From NCBI GenBank assembly GCA_013423325.1, contig BLJB01000081.1, forward strand, positions 124,311 to 188,310: a stretch of DNA of 64,000 bases, in the 5' to 3' direction. Source of the DNA: Usnea hakonensis (lineage: Eukaryota; Ascomycota; Lecanoromycetes; Lecanorales; Parmeliaceae). Shown here in pieces: positions 35,882-46,535 of the stretch (positions are counted from its first letter, which is position 1; every line of letters starts with the position of its first letter). Below the pieces are notes generated by a model. It was not told the origin of the DNA. It did not search any database and saw only the letters and a program-made list of their open reading frames with translations. The position numbers and the translations under genes were made by a program.

Positions 35882-36826
35882 TTATAACAGCCAAGCATTG
35901 GACGCAAATATTTCGCTGCTAGTCTCGTCTCTTGGTCCTTTTCGAAGACTTTTGAGCGCAAGCTTTGAAACGTTAGCTTTGGTCTTAAGTTGATGGACTT
36001 TTATCGTTGGAAAGGGGCCTACAGAAGCATTGTATGTTACTCCGAAATCAACACCCGACGATGATTCTTGGTCATGTCGTAAAAATGATTCCAGGCCACC
36101 TTTCCAGCTCTCGAGCATACCCTCTTTCCCTTTCCTGCCTACATGGTCGAGCAGAGACTTTCCACATCCTCGAATCATGATACAAGCACCAAGTAGATCA
36201 GCCTTGCTCCATCTACCCCGCGTACGGTCAAGTCCAGACTCTATTAGTGATTCGATTTGGCGACCGTCATTTACACGCATTATATCAAGCGAGAAACAGC
36301 GTGATTGCATCGCTGCCGCAATGATCCAAGCCGTCCTTTCTTCCCTCCATTCTTCAACTTGAGCAAGCACTCTGTCAACATCTCTATCCAGGTCACTGCT
36401 CTTGAACACAATATTCGACCGATCTGCAGCATCAATACTACCAATACAATTCGGGGGCATCAAAACCCCTTGGAACCCAGCTGCTTCCTCAACTAACCAC
36501 CATTTCAGCTGCTGTAATCCTGCAGTGGGTCCGTAACCGTATTCATTCGAGACCGTTTTGGGAAACTGATTGCAAGCTGAGGCGTAGATTTGTAGCATGA
36601 AGTCAAGGGCTCGGGGAGACGTGTTGGCATACTGGTGGATGGCAAGAATAGTGCTCCATATGTATACGCCTGAGGAGGGATCTTTGGCTTCTGCAGCGTG
36701 TTGTGCCAAGTCTTTGGCAATACTGCTGTATTCTAGCCGATTGCCCGCCAGTCGACTGATCCAGGCCGATGAGAGCAGATCCAGAACTTGCTGTTGGTAT
36801 GGGTGAAGATCTTCTTTGGCCATCAT
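35882..36826 (-). CDS. Protein of unknown function
   Basis: A single open frame of 314 residues starting MMAKEDLHPYQQQ. The composition is that of a soluble, mostly helical protein, with a Trp-rich central part (LQQLKWWLVEEAA, VEEWREERTAWIIAAA). No known domain was recognised. Length, clean start and globular composition support a gene; the presence of further 5' exons cannot be excluded. Confidence 0.6.
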   Translation of the reverse strand: MMAKEDLHPYQQQVLDLLSSAWISRLAGNRLEYSSIAKDLAQHAAEAKDPSSGVYIWSTILAIHQYANTSPRALDFMLQIYASACNQFPKTVSNEYGYGPTAGLQQLKWWLVEEAAGFQGVLMPPNCIGSIDAADRSNIVFKSSDLDRDVDRVLAQVEEWREERTAWIIAAAMQSRCFSLDIMRVNDGRQIESLIESGLDRTRGRWSKADLLGACIMIRGCGKSLLDHVGRKGKEGMLESWKGGLESFLRHDQESSSGVDFGVTYNASVGPFPTIKVHQLKTKANVSKLALKSLRKGPRDETSSEIFASNAWLL

Positions 36827-37484
36827 AGCGGCTTGTGGTGAGTATCAACAGTGATGTCCCCGCTATAGAGCTTCGGTCGGAAGATATTGGGACACTTACG
36901 AGGTCTAGACAGGACGGTGGAAAGCCAAGGAGGGCGTCTGAACAATTAACAGCTTCTTTGCCGATGGTGGTGCTTGTGTTTGTGAATAGAGATTAACAAG
37001 GAGGGTAGAGCAATGACTTTTTAATGCTAGCTCTTTTTTAGCGCAAAAACTATTCAACTTTCGGTTTAGCCACGATGACTGTTTTTCCGCTCTCAGCTGA
37101 ACACAGCCCATCTAAAGACAACGCTGGTGCGGCACAAACGGTCGAGCCCCTTTATTGACACACCTTGCAGCTGTCAGCATTCTCTTATTTCAAAAGATCC
37201 GGCACATAAAACGCACTTACTGGAGAGATCGATGACGCTGATTGTAAGACGGAACACAAGGAGCTCAAATCTGAAGAAAACGCTGGTGCGGCACAAACGG
37301 TCAAGCCCCTTTATTGACACACCTTGCAGCTGTCAGCATAATCTTATTTCAAAAGATCCGGCACATAAAACGCACTTACTGGAGAGATCGATGACGCTGA
37401 TTGTGAAACGGAACCAAGGAGCTCAAATCCTCCGCTAAGCTTACCACATAGCTCCTTTTTCCGTACTATAGAGTACCGTCAGTC
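36827..37484. other. Intergenic region with a tandem duplication
   Basis: The promoter side of the unknown gene, followed by the 159-nt-period direct repeat annotated separately. No conserved gene was seen. Confidence 0.6.
37120..37430. repeat. Two-copy tandem duplication, period 159 nt
   Basis: Copy 1 (about 37120-37272) and copy 2 (about 37279-37430) align over about 150 nt with a handful of substitutions and one small indel (GGAACACAAGG versus GGAACCAAGG). The period is 53 codons exactly, so an open frame runs through both copies (37127-37438), but its translation resembles no protein I know. Confidence 0.95.
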
Positions 37485-38018
37485 TTAACATTTCTCGTTC
37501 CTTTCCGGCCTGGGGCGTTTGACCCTAAGGTTGCCTTGAAAGCCATTCCTGTCTTGCCGCAAAGCGCTCGTACGCGTGATGAGAAGATCCCATCTTCTGC
37601 CCAGTAGATCGCCATAGCCGACTTGAGACGTATTGTCATATCTTTGTCTCAGGGATATTTCGTCATGTGATCTCGTGATATTTGAACCTATGGTACACAG
37701 CCGCCCGATGGAGCCCATGCCGGTAGCCCCCAAGAGCCATCTTCTTCTCCGTCCGTCTACGAGATGAAAAGGACAAAGGATGCGTTTGATAGCGAGGCTG
37801 CGCCCGTTTTTCCACGGACCCACAGGATTTCGGACTGTTCCAAATGTCTGACTCACGGCAAGGTCCGTATTAATGCAAAAAGATGTCATGATGTCGAAAT
37901 TTGCTCCGTCAAGGCTCGGCGGCGAAGACTCAAGTGTATTTAAACCAGTTGAGCTGCCCAGGAGCTCTGTCAATCTCTTATACAGATCATAGTCTTCATC
38001 TAGCTGTGTCGTGTGCAT
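37485..38018 (-). CDS. Hypothetical protein (uncertain)
   Basis: An uninterrupted frame of 177 residues with an ATG at 38018. It begins MHTTQLDEDYDLYKRL, and its C-terminal half is basic and low in structure-forming residues. No domain was recognised. It is divergent from the RNase-like gene, 56 nt from that start, so it could equally be promoter sequence. Confidence 0.3.
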   Translation of the reverse strand: MHTTQLDEDYDLYKRLTELLGSSTGLNTLESSPPSLDGANFDIMTSFCINTDLAVSQTFGTVRNPVGPWKNGRSLAIKRILCPFHLVDGRRRRWLLGATGMGSIGRLCTIGSNITRSHDEISLRQRYDNTSQVGYGDLLGRRWDLLITRTSALRQDRNGFQGNLRVKRPRPERNEKC

Positions 38019-38074
38019 TTTCCCAATACCGATATTTTTTCGTTTTCGCCCTTCGTCCCTTTTAAAATAGCAAG

Positions 38075-38840
38075 ATGCTCCACCGCTCCTCCCTTCCCTT
38101 CTTGTGGGCTATTACTGGACTACCACTGGTTTATTGTACTCCAATCGGAGGGCCTATTCCACTAGAATTGGTTGATGTTGTGGGGGCTCCTACCGATCAG
38201 GTGTCTTGTCCAGTCCGTGAGTCGAAAGGTTCCTGCCCGTTCCCAGGCCGGAGAAACTGACATGTACATCCAGCACTTAAACCTAGTAGGCGAAGCCATT
38301 ACCTCGTGTACTTTCACTTCCTGCTAAGTGTTTTAATCAGATACGAATCAGTATTTCACTGCCGACTACGTTACTGGCAATATTGCCGACATTGTGAGGA
38401 ACGGGTAGGTGCAGCCATTCAATCAATCGCTAGACAGCAATTTTGACGCCCTGCAGCAAAAAAGGATCATATCCCAAACCGTTCAATCCTAACAGCGACA
38501 AAGCGGACCAGTTCAACTGGGACCTGAATGACTGCGGCACCCGACAGACAAATGGAGAAATAATCTTGGAACTTCCCATGTTCCTTGATTCAACCAAGAA
38601 TAATGCCGAAACATATTGGAGCAAAAACCCGTCTTCTAACAACAATAAGCCTGGACCATATCGGTACGCCATCACTCACTGTAATAATGCTCAAAATTCG
38701 TGAAACTCACCTCGGACAGGGAATACTACATCATCAAATCCAACGGCGCCGCTTCGGAAATTGAGAATACCGCCACTTATTGTGGGGCTTATGCACACAA
38801 AGATCTCACCAGCAACGGTGATTTTGTGGCTTGCACTTGA
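38075..38840 (+). CDS. Secreted RNase T1/N1-like protein
   Basis: Exons 38075-38216, 38341-38404, 38457-38663 and 38720-38840 give 177 residues. Residues 1-22 form a signal peptide (LPFLWAITGLPLVYC). The C-terminal part follows the microbial guanyl-specific RNase fold order: YFTADYV helix start, SYPKPF loop, a strand with Glu in ILELPMF, an Arg in GPYREYY, a His in CGAYAHKD, and the family ending NGDFVACT. These match Glu58, Arg77 and His92 of RNase T1. The position of His40 (YPH in T1) is YPK here. Four cysteines remain for two disulfides. RNase-like secreted proteins in fungi serve as nutritional RNases or as effectors. The family call is from motif order, and activity is uncertain. Confidence 0.75.
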
Positions 38841-39940
38841 GAGTCATCTGCTCATGGGAGTCATCTTTGGAAGCTGAGTGGGGGTCTATATTTAGTATCT
38901 GTGGACGCAGTCAAAGGGGTCGATGTTTCGTACAAATAAGCTGTGATGTCTGCTTAAGTATGTAACGGGCGGACGCAATACAGACTATATCTACTATAAA
39001 AAACAACCTTCACGTAAAGCCGCTGTAATCTGGAAGCATAGCGCGTTTGCTTCAAAGATAATATGTCTCTACGTAGTAATTAGATAGAGAATGAGTATCG
39101 CCGAACGTAATCGGCAAGATGGTAATAAAGAGGAGAGGAGATCCTTGAGAAGGGATTATCGTTCATTAAATTGTGTAATATAGAATCTATAAGCTTCGAT
39201 GCCGATATTTCCCGTTTCTTCCAACCCAGAATCCATAAATCTAAGAATGCACCTCCTTATATCAATTCTCCTCGAATGACATTACTAGTCGATCCCAATC
39301 GAATCCTAAATCATCTGTCATGGTTTCAACTCGACACCTCTTCTCCGGTTCTGCGCTAAGCCTTATTCGGCGAGCTTGCAGATAAAATTGGCGCCGAGGT
39401 ATGCAAACCGACGTCTCCCCATTTGTGTGGCTGATCTTTTCGAAATACAGGCCACGGTCGAAGCAAGATTGGAAGGACGGCACTTATATGAGCAACGAGA
39501 TATTGTCATGCAAGAGTAGTTTACTTTGGCTGTCGCGGAGAGGTGGGCGAACAGACCGAAAGCGCGCCTTTTCTTTATGCACAGACCGAAGTGAGTTGCC
39601 TGAATATAGACAGAGCAAGAGAGCATGGTACAAGAAAGATTACGCATATTTTTGCTTCCACGATCTGCCGAAACTTGGATCCAAGTTGTTGTAAAAGGAA
39701 ATGGGCTACCGAACTATTTCGAATTGGGTGCAATGAGTACTCATTGCCCTCAGACAGTTCTCAATATTAAGTTGAACGCATGCATTATATCTCTAGATCA
39801 ATCCTGCAAACATCTATCCGATAAGCGGCATCTGTCATTTCTCAATAAAAATTGAACGCATGATTCATATCTCTGGGACCAACTCTGCAAACGCCCATTC
39901 CGTGGCCAGCACCTGACATGGAGCTCAGATTTCGAATCTC
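38841..39940. other. Intergenic region with a degenerate tandem repeat
   Basis: About 1.1 kb without a supported gene. Several short frames at 39360-39770 are broken and not recognisable. A degenerate two-copy repeat lies at 39772-39919. Confidence 0.5.
39772..39919. repeat. Degenerate two-copy tandem repeat, period about 80 nt
   Basis: TTGAACGCATG followed by CATATCTCT-like and CCTGCAAAC-like motifs occurs at 39772 and again at 39852, with clear but imperfect similarity across about 68 nt. Confidence 0.7.
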
Positions 39941-41290
39941 TCATACATCTTCTCGGATTCCTTGTTCTTGGGAAGGTCCCGGGTCAGACCGGACCTCTAG
40001 ATCAAATTTCTGTGTGATGATCATAGTCTGAGAACCTCGACGGCTACTTCGCGATGGGCCGGCCCAATTTCCCGCACTTATGACTGTACTGGGACCATCA
40101 GGGTCTTGAAGCCACCGCTGAGACTCGCTTGGACGTAGGTTTGCACCTGATCTTTGACTGCTCTTCCGCAAAGAACGTAGAGCAAAAGAGGCTCTTTTCC
40201 CGTTCGAGTGGTGACTAGGTGCTGTGTGGATCTCGGACCTGAACATTCCAGGCTGTAGGTTATCAACGATGGGTTTGAGAAATGGGAAGCAAGCAGTTAT
40301 GATACTGAAGTTCAGCCCGATTTCAGTTGTCATGATAGTATTGAAGTCGTTGTAGGTCTGGTCCAAGGATCTAGAACCGGATGAGATGTATCTGAGTCGA
40401 AGTATAGTAAGAGGTATAGTGCTGCAATCCCTTCAGTCATGATCTGACAATCATTCAGGAGGGTCTCACTTACAGTACTTTTGTGGAGAAAACACCCACG
40501 ATCAGTATCTTCTGCCTGCGAGACATTTGCAAGTGCCAAACAATGTAGATAGGGATCACGGCTAGGACGACGTCGATCACGATATCAAAGGACCCAATAG
40601 CATCCCAGAACGCTGTCTATCACCTCATTTAGCGAATCGCCCTTTCTCTTCAGTTTTTCATTCTCACCTGATTGAAGCATCGCGATGACAAGATTGCCCA
40701 AGTTTGGGGTATTGAGCATTGAAATAGTATGCCGAAAAGACTTGCAGTCGTCCAGAGAACGGTGAAGCTCATGGTTGCCATGACGAGCTTGTAAGTAGAT
40801 ACCTTGCGTGCAATTTTCTTGACAAAGATAAGGGTTCCGATCTTGGCTGAACTCAAAGATAGGATATACAATATCTGAGCTGCATAAGCAGTCTGAAAGC
40901 TGTGAGCCAAATATTTTCAACCAAAGCGACTTGAATTGGACACACACCTGTTGGTAGATGTCGATCTGTGATTCACGTAAAGCTACCTTATGATGCCCTA
41001 GCCCAGCGCCAACCTGTCCAGAAGTTGCAATGGTTTGTCCAAGTGCAAAGACCTAGAAGTGGCGCAAAATCAGCATTCAAGACCTGCTACCTGTCGAAGA
41101 GGAGGTATGAAGCTCCCACCATGGAGGCTAAAATTGAATAATCGTCTCCTTCCAGAGCATGAGTCTTTCGTAGTTTGCTTGCCACTTTTGACAGGACTGA
41201 TGCGCACATGATTGCAGTCACGAGCCATGCTCCTATGTTGATGAGTGTGCCTCGGTGGTCAGAATCCAAAGAAAACGTGTACGAAGACAT
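39941..41290 (-). CDS. Seven-transmembrane rhodopsin-domain (Pth11/SAT4-like) membrane protein
   Basis: Exons 41290-41120, 41052-40948, 40892-40668, 40616-40474 and 40421-39941 give 374 residues. Hydrophobic segments occur at LINIGAWLVTAIMCAS, YSILASMVFALGQ, QILYILSLSSAKIGTL, VMATMSFTVLWTTASLFGIL, FDIVIDVVLAVIPIYIVW, KILIVGVFSTKVL and EIGLNFSIITACFPFL, with the family residues DDYSI and the helix-4/5 pattern of fungal rhodopsin-domain proteins. A Ser/Arg-rich cytosolic tail of about 110 residues follows. Relatives include Pth11-like receptors, but most are uncharacterised. There is no CFEM domain at the N terminus. All five exons agree in phase. Confidence 0.87.
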
Positions 41291-42425
41291 TGGAGAGTAC
41301 CCCGGCTTGGACGGCCCGACTGAGAGGTATCAGTGCAGAAAAAGTTGAAAGATACAGCAAATCCAAACGAGAGCTTGGAAGCTAGCCTTTCGCCGTGTGC
41401 ACCCAAAATTGACTTCGTGTCTGGGTCTTGTCAATACTAAACAGATGGGGTGGGGACATAGAGAGCATGAAATGCCAAGGTGCAAAGATGTCAGCTTCGT
41501 CCCACTGGTGAGTTGTCGGGTAGTGCAGAGCACCTCTCGACAACGTCAGCAACCATACTGAAAGCACGGAGAAAGCAAATTGAGCATCGGCTCTCATCTC
41601 TACAATTTTATCAATCTAGCCTATCATGATCGGTCATCTCTTTCTCCACGCGAGCATTGGAGGATCGCAATCCATTTATCCCCTTCTCCGCAGGAAAAGA
41701 ACTTGTAGGTACGTCATACTTTGGAGACCACAAGGTCGACTATTCTCCGTTGTATTGCATTGCATTGCATCGCATTAGAGGTATGCAACCCGCAGGGCCC
41801 GATGCAACAATTTTAGTTGCCGCTCCCTTGATGTGCTCTTTCGTGGCAGTATGGAAGAGGTAGAAGATCGTCGATGAAAGAAGGGGTAATGCTACAGTGG
41901 GGTTCTCTTCGTACCATTCCATTGGATGAATCACTTCAGATCGGATACCCGCATGAAATTCAATATTTGAGGGAATTTCGCGACGGGAGTTACAACCAAT
42001 CTTATATTGCATGTGCCCAAAATGGAGATGCTAAAAGATGACTGCTTGAGCTTCCCTGGCTCCTGCCGTACCTTCTTTGCGTCAAAGTAGGCATAAGCGG
42101 AAAATTGTTTGAATGAGCGCATTCCCAGAGCTTCGGTCGTTGAGAGACGCTGTAGGTCTTGTTACCGAGACGCCTTACGCCCTTAAGAAGAGTAGAGATG
42201 ATTGGATGTCAAGCGGGCGGAAGCGTTGGGCCTTCGTTCCAATAATCGATGCTTTTCGTGTCTATTTTACGGTTTTCTACCTTCGATGGTAATTGTTTCC
42301 AGGGTCCACCGTCTTCTTCGCACATGTGAGCTCATACTCAAGCCTGTTTTCTTCCCAGCGATAACCCTGCTCTTGATCTTCCCCCATCATTGTGAACGAA
42401 GAATCCTTTTGCTATTACAGCAACC
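41291..42425. other. Divergent intergenic region
   Basis: It lies between the rhodopsin-domain gene (-) and the permease (+). A 71-codon minus-strand frame (41382-41597) starts with a hydrophobic, signal-like stretch, but its remainder is unconvincing. A TTGCA microrepeat lies at 41755-41771. Confidence 0.45.
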
Positions 42426-44641
42426 ATGGACAATAACAGCTTCGAGATGCACCGTTTACCTTCAACTGATGTTGAACCAATTCCCCAGCCTCTCGGCGAA
42501 CGCAAGATTACACGAGATGATCTAGACCTTGTGCACTTTGGCAAGCGTCAGCAATTCAAGGTCGGTGCAGCATGATAGAAGCTACGCGTACATGTTCCCA
42601 TGAGACACTCCGCTTACAATGAGGTAGAGGAATTTCAGCACGTTATCTATGATTGGGCTCACCTGTGCACTGATGATAACATGGGTATGCTTGAGCAGCC
42701 TAAAAGCCGGCAAATCTGAGCTAATAGCTTTTAGGAGGGTGTGTTCATGTCAGTCCTCGGATATCATCCCAATAAGGTCCCATTCGGCGATTGACTGTGA
42801 TTCAAAGATCCTTCGAGGGTGGATTCTTCAATGGCGGTCCAAAAGGTCTTGTATGGGGGTTTGTTCTCGCTTGGCTGGGCGTCATGTCACAGGTACTAGT
42901 AATGGCGGAAATGGGGTCAATGTAAGTCATCGTGCAATCTGAACGCATTGTATTCCTACTCACTTTGCTTAGGATCCCTCTAGCTGGCGGTCAGTACAAT
43001 TGGTAGTGTTCCCGAGTAATGACAATTCACAGTTGAACCCTTTCTGATCACCGGTTAAGGGTTGCTGTTCTCGCGCCGCCATCTTGCTCTAAATTCCTCA
43101 GCTACATGACCGGATGGATCACTGTCATAGCATGGCAAGCTGGCACTGCCAGCGGTGTCTATCTCTGTGGAACTATGATTCAAGGCCTTGTGATCCTCAA
43201 CCATCCCGACTACGTACCGGAAAGATGGCAAGCGACACTGATGTTCTATGCTGTTTGTCATTTTCCAATGTACTACTTTCGAGGTTTGAGCTCATGCGTC
43301 GCAGATAATTGCCCTGTCATTGCTCGTCAACACATACCTTGCCCGTTTGCTCCCACAAATTGAAGCAATCGTGCTCATAGTCCATGTTATTGGCTTTTTC
43401 GGGATCCTTATTCCGCTCATCTTCATTGCGCCTAAGGGTTCGGTCTCCGACGTTTTCGACACTTTCATAAATTCTGGTGGCTGGGGTACAGACGGACTGG
43501 CTTTCTTCGTCGGATCGATACAGGCTATGTTCTCTTTTACAGGTAAATATGTCTTATGTCAGATTTGAAGTCAGATTTAAGCGAACGCTAACGTGAACAA
43601 ACTTATAGGCATTGATGCTGCTACCCATTTAGGTAAATCGAGCAATGATCCAGCCTCATTCAAGCACCAAATGGACCTAGGCTTCAACTGACCCATGCGA
43701 GCAGCTGAAGAAATTGAGGATGCTGCCATTATAATTCCGCGGTCAATGATCGCCTCGGTGCTCTTGAACGGCGGTCTTGGCTTCGCCATGCTTATAGCAA
43801 TCCTCTTTTGCCTTGGCAATGTCGATAACGCTTTGAACACGCCTACGTAAGCAATATATGACCTTTCAAGGTTCAGGTCACTTCTAAAGCTTAATAGTGG
43901 GTATCCTTACATGGAAATACTCGTCCAGGGTGCCCAATCCAGGAGTGGAGGGACAATAATGGTATATTATGATCTGCACGTCTCATCCCCGAGGTCAAGT
44001 GTTCCTAACATCATCCGTGATCAGATTTGCCTCATCCTCGCGCTCTCGATATTTGCAACCGTCGGCGTTCTTGCTACCTCATCTCGTATGCTTTGGGCTT
44101 TTGCCCGGGAGAACGGGCTACCTGGCTCTGGTTACATCTCAAGGGTAAGCTACATTATAAGTGACTAGGTCTCGTGACTGGACTGACGCGTCTGATTCCC
44201 TAGGTGGACCCTGGAACGTCACTTCCAATATGGTCAATTGTAGTCTCAGTAGTGATCAACCTACTCCTCGCCCTCATCAACATCGGGTCGAACGTCGTGT
44301 TCAACGCCTTCACCGGTCTCACGATAGCAGGATTCTACTCATCCTTCATGGTCGCCGCCTCCGTCATGTTATGGAAACGCCTGACTACACCAGCTTCGGA
44401 TTTCCGATGGGGCCCTTTCAAACTAGGCCGCCTTGGCGTTCCGATCACCCTGATCTCTATCGCATATAGCATCGTGGGCTGGTTTTTCTCCTTCTGGCCT
44501 CCTACGGCAACGGTCACGGTCAAAACGATGAACTGGTCTGTGACTGTGTACGTGGGCGTCTTGGCCGCTAGTATGATATACTGGCTCATTCATGCCAGGC
44601 ATGTATACACAGGTCCTATCATTGAGGTGGACTCGTTGTAG
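42426..44641 (+). CDS. Amino acid/choline permease, APC superfamily (GABA permease/Hnm1-like)
   Basis: Twelve exons: 42426-42560, 42628-42684, 42735-42752, 42818-42921, 42973-43002, 43060-43252, 43305-43542, 43609-43632, 43705-43846, 43898-43961, 44025-44144 and 44204-44641, in total 520 residues. Signature regions are SMIPLAGGQYNWVAVLAPP, YMTGWITVIAWQAG, VNTYLARLLPQIE, AEEIEDAAIIIPRSMIAS and SSRMLWAFARENGLPGS, typical of 12-TM fungal permeases for choline, GABA or other amino acids. The cytosolic N terminus begins MDNNSFEMHRLPS. It contains exons of 18, 24 and 30 nt. The 18-nt exon (EGVFMS) is the least certain junction. Substrate cannot be told. Confidence 0.9.
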
Positions 44642-45641
44642 AGGTGGAGAAGCAGGGATAGCGTTGTTTCCCTGGATTACGAGTTTCATTTGTCTGCCTA
44701 ATTGCTCTCAACACATCTTGCTTTGACGATTCCCTTTCGTGACTAATATCGTGGCGAAGGCCTCTGCGTCTTCCATGTTCCAGCCATGTCACATAGATAT
44801 CTAGTCTTAATCTCTTCAATCTATTACCCCCAGATGACTCCATCTCCATCCTAGTCCTGACATGTGTCACCATCAAGGAGATAACCGAGATCTTTCGTAC
44901 GAAACGCTTCCCTATGCCCCAACCAGAGTATTTTTGTCTCGAGATCTCAATCTCCAGACATCCATTACACCACAAATTTCACTCGGTATAGCAATGTCTG
45001 TCCTAATAACGCAAGACTTAGGTACCTACCCCTACTCGTACGTCGCGTGAGAGCCGTAGAGACATACCAAGCTATCAAAAGTGAAGCACGTGCAACAACA
45101 ACAACACAAATTCTACATTCGCCAGATCCTACATTTCTCCAACAGTGACATGCTGGTGACAACACAAAAGGGACCAAAGAGGGGAGCGAAGAAGTGGGGT
45201 TGGAGTTTCTGCCTATGTGGACGCTGGCGGAGGAATTTTTGTGGATGTGTGGAGAGGTATTAGGTATTTGGGGGTTGGGTATGTGCTGTTGTTTTAGGGA
45301 AATGGGGAGGTAGGCTCGGTAGGGATCGAGGAGCGGCCAGATGTTCCTCTTTGCGGATTCCGCGGCTCCCTTTATTGTTGTCACTCCTTTCGAGATAGTT
45401 TACTTAAGCGGCTTACAGTAGTTGCGTTCACTCCCCTCGCTCATTGAAAGATACCTATGACGTAATGTAAAGTAGCTAAGGTAATCAGTAAGGCGGAGGA
45501 TTCTCGGCCGAGCGCGCCAATTCCTTCTCCTACGGAATTACTCGCATCGAACTACGTCCAAAACCACACGTCAGGCCAAGCAGAACCGTGCTATGTGCAC
45601 AGTATCCTTGTGGGATTATGTTAAGATTAGCATAATCAAAT
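44642..45641. other. Intergenic region
   Basis: A 1-kb spacer between two plus-strand genes. Short frames on both strands lack ATG starts or conserved sequence, and nothing else is supported. Confidence 0.5.
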
Positions 45642-46535
45642 ATGGACAATGAGCCATCAGACCACGACGATGCTGCTCTACTAGCCAGGTTAAACAACCT
45701 CAAGAAGTCGGATATATCATTCCGATCATCTAGCCACCTTTCGGCCTCAACAAGTGCAAGCCATCTTGGCGACACCCCCGAAGATCTCATCGCACGCTTC
45801 GAAAGGCTGCACGGCCGCAGAACTGCGGGTGATGAGCAAGATTTTGTGCCACAATCCATCACCGATGAAAATGGGCCACCTTCGCCTACGGTCGAGGAAC
45901 TTCTAGCTCAGCTGGGTCCGGAAGAGCAGTACACTTTGAGCTCTGCAGAACTCAAAGAGGCAGACGATCTCCTCGCGGAGGCAAAACGCACGCTTCCTGA
46001 AGACGATACCCAAGATCGGGAAATAACGCATGGTAGTTCTGCTGGAAGCTTGAACACAAGCACGATGAAGTCTACGGAGGCTATCAAGATTGAGCAAGAT
46101 GAAGAAGCTGAAGCAGAGGACTCTCTGCAGCGCATCTTGGACGAGCTGGACCTCGAACGGCAAGAGCCTGCGTCGATTGTCCCCTCATCGCAATCCGACA
46201 TTGCACCCACTCGCCAAGCTCCAGTGCTGCCAGACTCCTTTGCGTCACTGGTGTTTCCTTCTACACCTGATTTGCCGCCTCCATCCTTGGCCCTTCCCTC
46301 CGCGCCTACCGCGGCACCCTCCAGTCGCAAGCCTAAGACCCGACCCACTGGCTTCTCTGATGACGAAATTGACTCTTGGTGCATCATCTGCTGCGCAAAC
46401 GCAGCCGTCAAATGCTTCGGATGTGAGGGCGACCTATACTGCTGGGGCTGCTGGAGGGAGGGACATGTTGGGAAAGACGTAGGATTGGAAGAAAAGAATC
46501 ATGTTTGGGAGCGAACGGTGAAAGCAAAAGGATAG
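45642..46535 (+). CDS. B-box zinc-finger protein (ANCHR/ZFYVE19-like)
   Basis: A single exon of 297 residues. The N-terminal 230 residues are acidic and Ser-rich, with helical stretches (HDDAALLARLNNLKK, PEDLIARFERLHGR, LQRILDELDLE). The C terminus holds a compact zinc-binding B-box-like module: WCIICCANAAVKCFGCEGD then LYCWGCWREGH. This layout resembles the abscission/NoCut checkpoint regulator ANCHR, which binds ESCRT-associated Vps4, and related fungal proteins. The role is inferred from that similarity only. No introns and no targeting signals were seen. Confidence 0.75.
   Translation: MDNEPSDHDDAALLARLNNLKKSDISFRSSSHLSASTSASHLGDTPEDLIARFERLHGRRTAGDEQDFVPQSITDENGPPSPTVEELLAQLGPEEQYTLSSAELKEADDLLAEAKRTLPEDDTQDREITHGSSAGSLNTSTMKSTEAIKIEQDEEAEAEDSLQRILDELDLERQEPASIVPSSQSDIAPTRQAPVLPDSFASLVFPSTPDLPPPSLALPSAPTAAPSSRKPKTRPTGFSDDEIDSWCIICCANAAVKCFGCEGDLYCWGCWREGHVGKDVGLEEKNHVWERTVKAKG

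Noticed and set aside
37127..37438. Open frame through the tandem duplication as a repeat protein gene
   Set aside because: The first codon is not a convincing start, the translation is not recognisable, and the frame persists simply because the unit length is divisible by three.
41382..41597. Possible 71-residue secreted peptide on the minus strand
   Set aside because: The hydrophobic N terminus is suggestive, but the rest lacks cysteines or any pattern and there is no other evidence of a gene.
44965..45384. 139-codon minus-strand frame between the permease and the B-box gene
   Set aside because: It lacks an ATG start and shows no similarity to known proteins.
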